Positions 22,713 through 24,283 of a stretch of 24,283 bases of DNA are shown in pieces. A model generated the notes under the pieces. It did no database searches and had not been told where the DNA came from. It was given only the letters and a program-made list of their open reading frames with translations. Source of the stretch: a virus; IMG/VR virus record IMGVR_UViG_3300032291_000873, positions 1 to 24,283 of that record, one strand, 5' to 3'. Made by a program: the position numbers and the translations under genes. Each line of letters begins with the position of its first letter. The first letter of the stretch is position 1.

Positions 22713-23018
22713 TCATCTCTTAACCAGATAATCTTTGGCATATGCCCAAGCTGGGTTCATATGGATTTGATGATGGCACTCGAAGCACACCGCCAAGAAA
22801 AACTCTACCTCGTTGAGCCTATCCCCAAACCTCCCTCGCCTATGGTGAACTTGGCTCGCCATCTTGCAACGGCACACTTGGCAGACTGGATTTTTGGTTA
22901 GAAACTTCTCTCGCACATCTTTATAGACTTCGTTCTGGCCTTTTCTCTTTGCAGATACTCGGCGTAGTTTCCCACCTCGCTTGAGAGGGGTTTTGCGTTT
23001 AAGTGGAGAGCGTTTCAT
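22713..23018 (-). CDS. HNH endonuclease (terminase-associated), 101 aa
   Basis: A basic N-terminus (KRSPLKRKTPLKRGGKLRR) is followed by a complete HNH zinc-finger unit: C46xxC49, the VHHRRGR catalytic segment with His58/His59, a second CxxC at C78/C81, and HHQIH ending at His86. Phages with an HNH gene beside terminase often need it for specific genome cutting during packaging. Here it lies between small and large terminase. The start overlaps the stop of the micropeptide gene by ATGA and the stop abuts the large terminase start, so the four packaging genes are probably translated together. Confidence 0.9.
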   Translation of the reverse strand: MKRSPLKRKTPLKRGGKLRRVSAKRKGQNEVYKDVREKFLTKNPVCQVCRCKMASQVHHRRGRFGDRLNEVEFFLAVCFECHHQIHMNPAWAYAKDYLVKR

Positions 23019-23089
23019 CGGTCAAAGTATGGAAGCACTATTCCAAGGATTGCGATTGCCACCAGCAGAACAATAAAGCATTCATTCAT
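23015..23089 (-). CDS. Membrane micropeptide between terminase and HNH genes, 24 aa
   Basis: A 25-codon frame begins with ATG at 23089 and ends with TGA at 23015-23017. It overlaps the stop of the small terminase gene by ATGA and the start of the HNH gene by ATGA, so it exactly fills an otherwise empty 67-base gap. The product begins MNECFIVLLVAIAILGIVLP and ends YFDR, one hydrophobic helix long enough to cross a membrane. No ribosome binding site of its own is needed if translation is coupled. It is too short for reliable family assignment. A real micropeptide or a bridge that passes ribosomes to HNH are both possible. Confidence 0.55.
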   Translation of the reverse strand: MNECFIVLLVAIAILGIVLPYFDR

Positions 23090-23694
23090 TTGAATGCTTC
23101 ATCTTCTGTTTTTTGGATTGTAAGCATCAATTGATCTACTGCATCTTGGATTGCTTTTTTGGAACATTCTGGGTCGCTTGGGTTTGCCCTGGTTGCGACT
23201 GACGATGGCATAGCATCCAGTAGTGAACGGATTTGAGAGAGGAACTTAGAAAGAGTTTCTTGAACTTCGTCTGCCGAAAGTGTTTGTCGAAGCCTAGTCT
23301 TTTCTTCTTCATGGCATCTCCTGGCATCTTCATATCCCTTCCTTGCTTCATTGTGGGCATGGATTGCGGCTTTGATGTGGAAGATGTTGTCTGTTTTAAG
23401 GGCTTTCCCAACCTTCCTGGCCGCTGATAGTTCAATTCTTTCTGCCCTAAGAACTCTGCCCAGGCTTGTTGTTGCTGATATATCCTCATCAGAAAAACCT
23501 GCTGGTTCTGGTTCTTCCTGGTTGTCTTTGGTTGGCTCCACTGGAATGGCGTGCTTCTTTGGCATCTTCATGTTCTCCAGCCTCCATCTCATGGCTGAAG
23601 CTTCTGATTCCAGGGGCATTCCCCTTTTCACCATTCTTGAAACCTGCCCTGGGCTGTAGCCCCATTTCTGGCAAAGCTCTTTTTGACTTATCAT
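23086..23694 (-). CDS. Terminase small subunit-like protein, 202 aa
   Basis: The N-terminal 30 residues, MISQKELCQKWGYSPGQVSRMVKRGMPLE, form a helix-turn-helix like that of Nu1-type small terminases, which bind the cos site. A Pro/Glu-rich linker (about 45-70) leads to a long helical, coiled-coil-like region rich in Glu, Lys and Arg (about 75-150), then a C-terminal part expected to contact the large subunit. The location one small gene and an HNH gene ahead of the large terminase supports the call. The start ATG has no strong ribosome binding site. Confidence 0.82.
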   Translation of the reverse strand: MISQKELCQKWGYSPGQVSRMVKRGMPLESEASAMRWRLENMKMPKKHAIPVEPTKDNQEEPEPAGFSDEDISATTSLGRVLRAERIELSAARKVGKALKTDNIFHIKAAIHAHNEARKGYEDARRCHEEEKTRLRQTLSADEVQETLSKFLSQIRSLLDAMPSSVATRANPSDPECSKKAIQDAVDQLMLTIQKTEDEAFK

Positions 23695-23730
23695 AAACTA
23701 GTTTAACTGCTGAAGGGTAATCTTCATTCA

Positions 23731-24210
23731 TTACAAAGGCTTGCCACAGGCTTGGCATTTCTCACCATCTTCTTTTTTGCCCTCATCCTCTGGGGCTGTT
23801 TGTTCCATTAGTTCTGCCAATTCATCAGCACCAAACCCTGTAATGTCTAAATCAACTTCTCCAGTATCCAATTCCTCAATTAGGTCTTTGAGTTGTGGCA
23901 GGTCAAACTCACCACTCAATTTATTCAGTGCAATGTTTGCTGTCTTTTCTTTTTGCTCATCCAGCCACACTGCCCAGACATCTACAACATCAACTCCCAT
24001 GGCCATATAACATTTGAGCCTTTGATGTCCTCCAACAACCCTGCCTGTTTTTGCATTCCAGGTGATGGGCTGGAGATTCCCCAACTCATGCAGAGATTTG
24101 GTTAATCTGCCCAGGGCATCTGAAGAAATTTTTCTGGGATTGTATGAGGCTGGTAAAAGTTCAGAGATTTTTTTCTGAACTAGCATTGGGTATTTTTGTT
24201 CTTTATTCAT
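23731..24210 (-). CDS. ParB/Srx-type N-terminal domain protein, 159 aa
   Basis: This is a ParB-like nuclease/CTPase-fold domain of phage type: ASYNPRKISSDALGRLTKSL (21-40), the QPITWN strand, and the central GGHQR motif at 60-64, followed by ALNKLSGEFDLPQLKDLIEEL. Phages often carry this domain alone or fused to a DNA methylase; here no methylase follows. The C-terminus ends with CQACGKPL (C152, C155), half a zinc ribbon. It is the first gene of the packaging block. Possible roles include DNA binding at the packaging site or action as an adaptor for modification enzymes; neither is proven by the sequence. Confidence 0.85.
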   Translation of the reverse strand: MNKEQKYPMLVQKKISELLPASYNPRKISSDALGRLTKSLHELGNLQPITWNAKTGRVVGGHQRLKCYMAMGVDVVDVWAVWLDEQKEKTANIALNKLSGEFDLPQLKDLIEELDTGEVDLDITGFGADELAELMEQTAPEDEGKKEDGEKCQACGKPL

Positions 24211-24283
24211 AAATCTTTTTACATCAGTTTTTTACAATATGGTTTTTCAAGAAACTCTCACAAAATGATCGTGGCTCGGAACC

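Noticed and set aside
23489-23758. 89-residue frame overlapping the ParB-like and small terminase genes
   Set aside because: It lies almost wholly inside the small terminase gene in another frame, has no recognisable domain, and the terminase frame explains the region.
24234-24263. Promoter-like pair upstream of the ParB-like gene (TTGTGA, 18-base spacer, TATTGT)
   Set aside because: Each box matches the consensus at only four of six positions in an A/T-rich stretch, and host sigma factor preferences are unknown. Too weak to list as a feature.
1-24283. CRISPR arrays, tRNA genes, insertion sequences, integrase or attachment sites
   Set aside because: No regularly spaced direct repeats, tRNA cloverleaf-like sequence, transposase-like or recombinase-like frame was seen on reading both strands. 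Small divergent elements could be missed without computation.

Overview
This window is the late (virion) half of a tailed-phage or prophage genome. Every convincing gene lies on the minus strand, so the map reads right to left. Gene order follows the lambda plan: ParB-like gene, small terminase, HNH nuclease, large terminase, gpW-like joiner, portal, prohead protease with scaffold, decoration protein, major capsid protein, then connector and tail terminator genes, tail tube, gpG/gpGT chaperones, tape measure and tail-tip or fibre genes. A short tape measure and a gpG/GT frameshift point to a siphovirus-like particle. No integrase, repressor, replication gene or rRNA/tRNA is visible, so host and lifestyle cannot be read directly. 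Several small signature domains recall phages from freshwater and marine metagenomes; that is an inference.

Layout. 24.2-20.9 kb: ParB-like protein and packaging genes, including a 24-residue membrane micropeptide between small terminase and HNH. 20.9-14.4 kb: head genes. The portal is a 1039-residue fusion ending in a zinc-peptidase-like domain. The protease gene has an in-frame internal start with a strong ribosome binding site that should make a separate scaffold. An intrinsic terminator follows the capsid gene. 14.4-13.3 kb: two virion-associated genes, one LamG-like. 13.2-8.8 kb: an accessory cassette of three or four glycosyltransferase domains and two methyltransferases, inserted between head and tail genes. 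8.8-6.4 kb: connector, two tandem paralogous tail-terminator-like genes, three tiny genes (lipoprotein-like, 49 residues, and XhlA-like membrane protein), and the tail tube. 6.35-5.77 kb: tail chaperones with a canonical GGGAAAC slippery site. 5.8-0.25 kb: tape measure and tail proteins. 1-264: the 5' part of a nucleotidyltransferase-like gene that runs off the window.

Most genes touch or overlap by ATGA or a few bases, so the region probably works as one or two long late transcripts with translational coupling. Two short leader motifs recur just upstream of start codons (TTGACATAA three times, GAAATCCTA three times plus variants) and may be phage-specific expression signals. Computed searches were not possible; family names rest on motifs and gene order.
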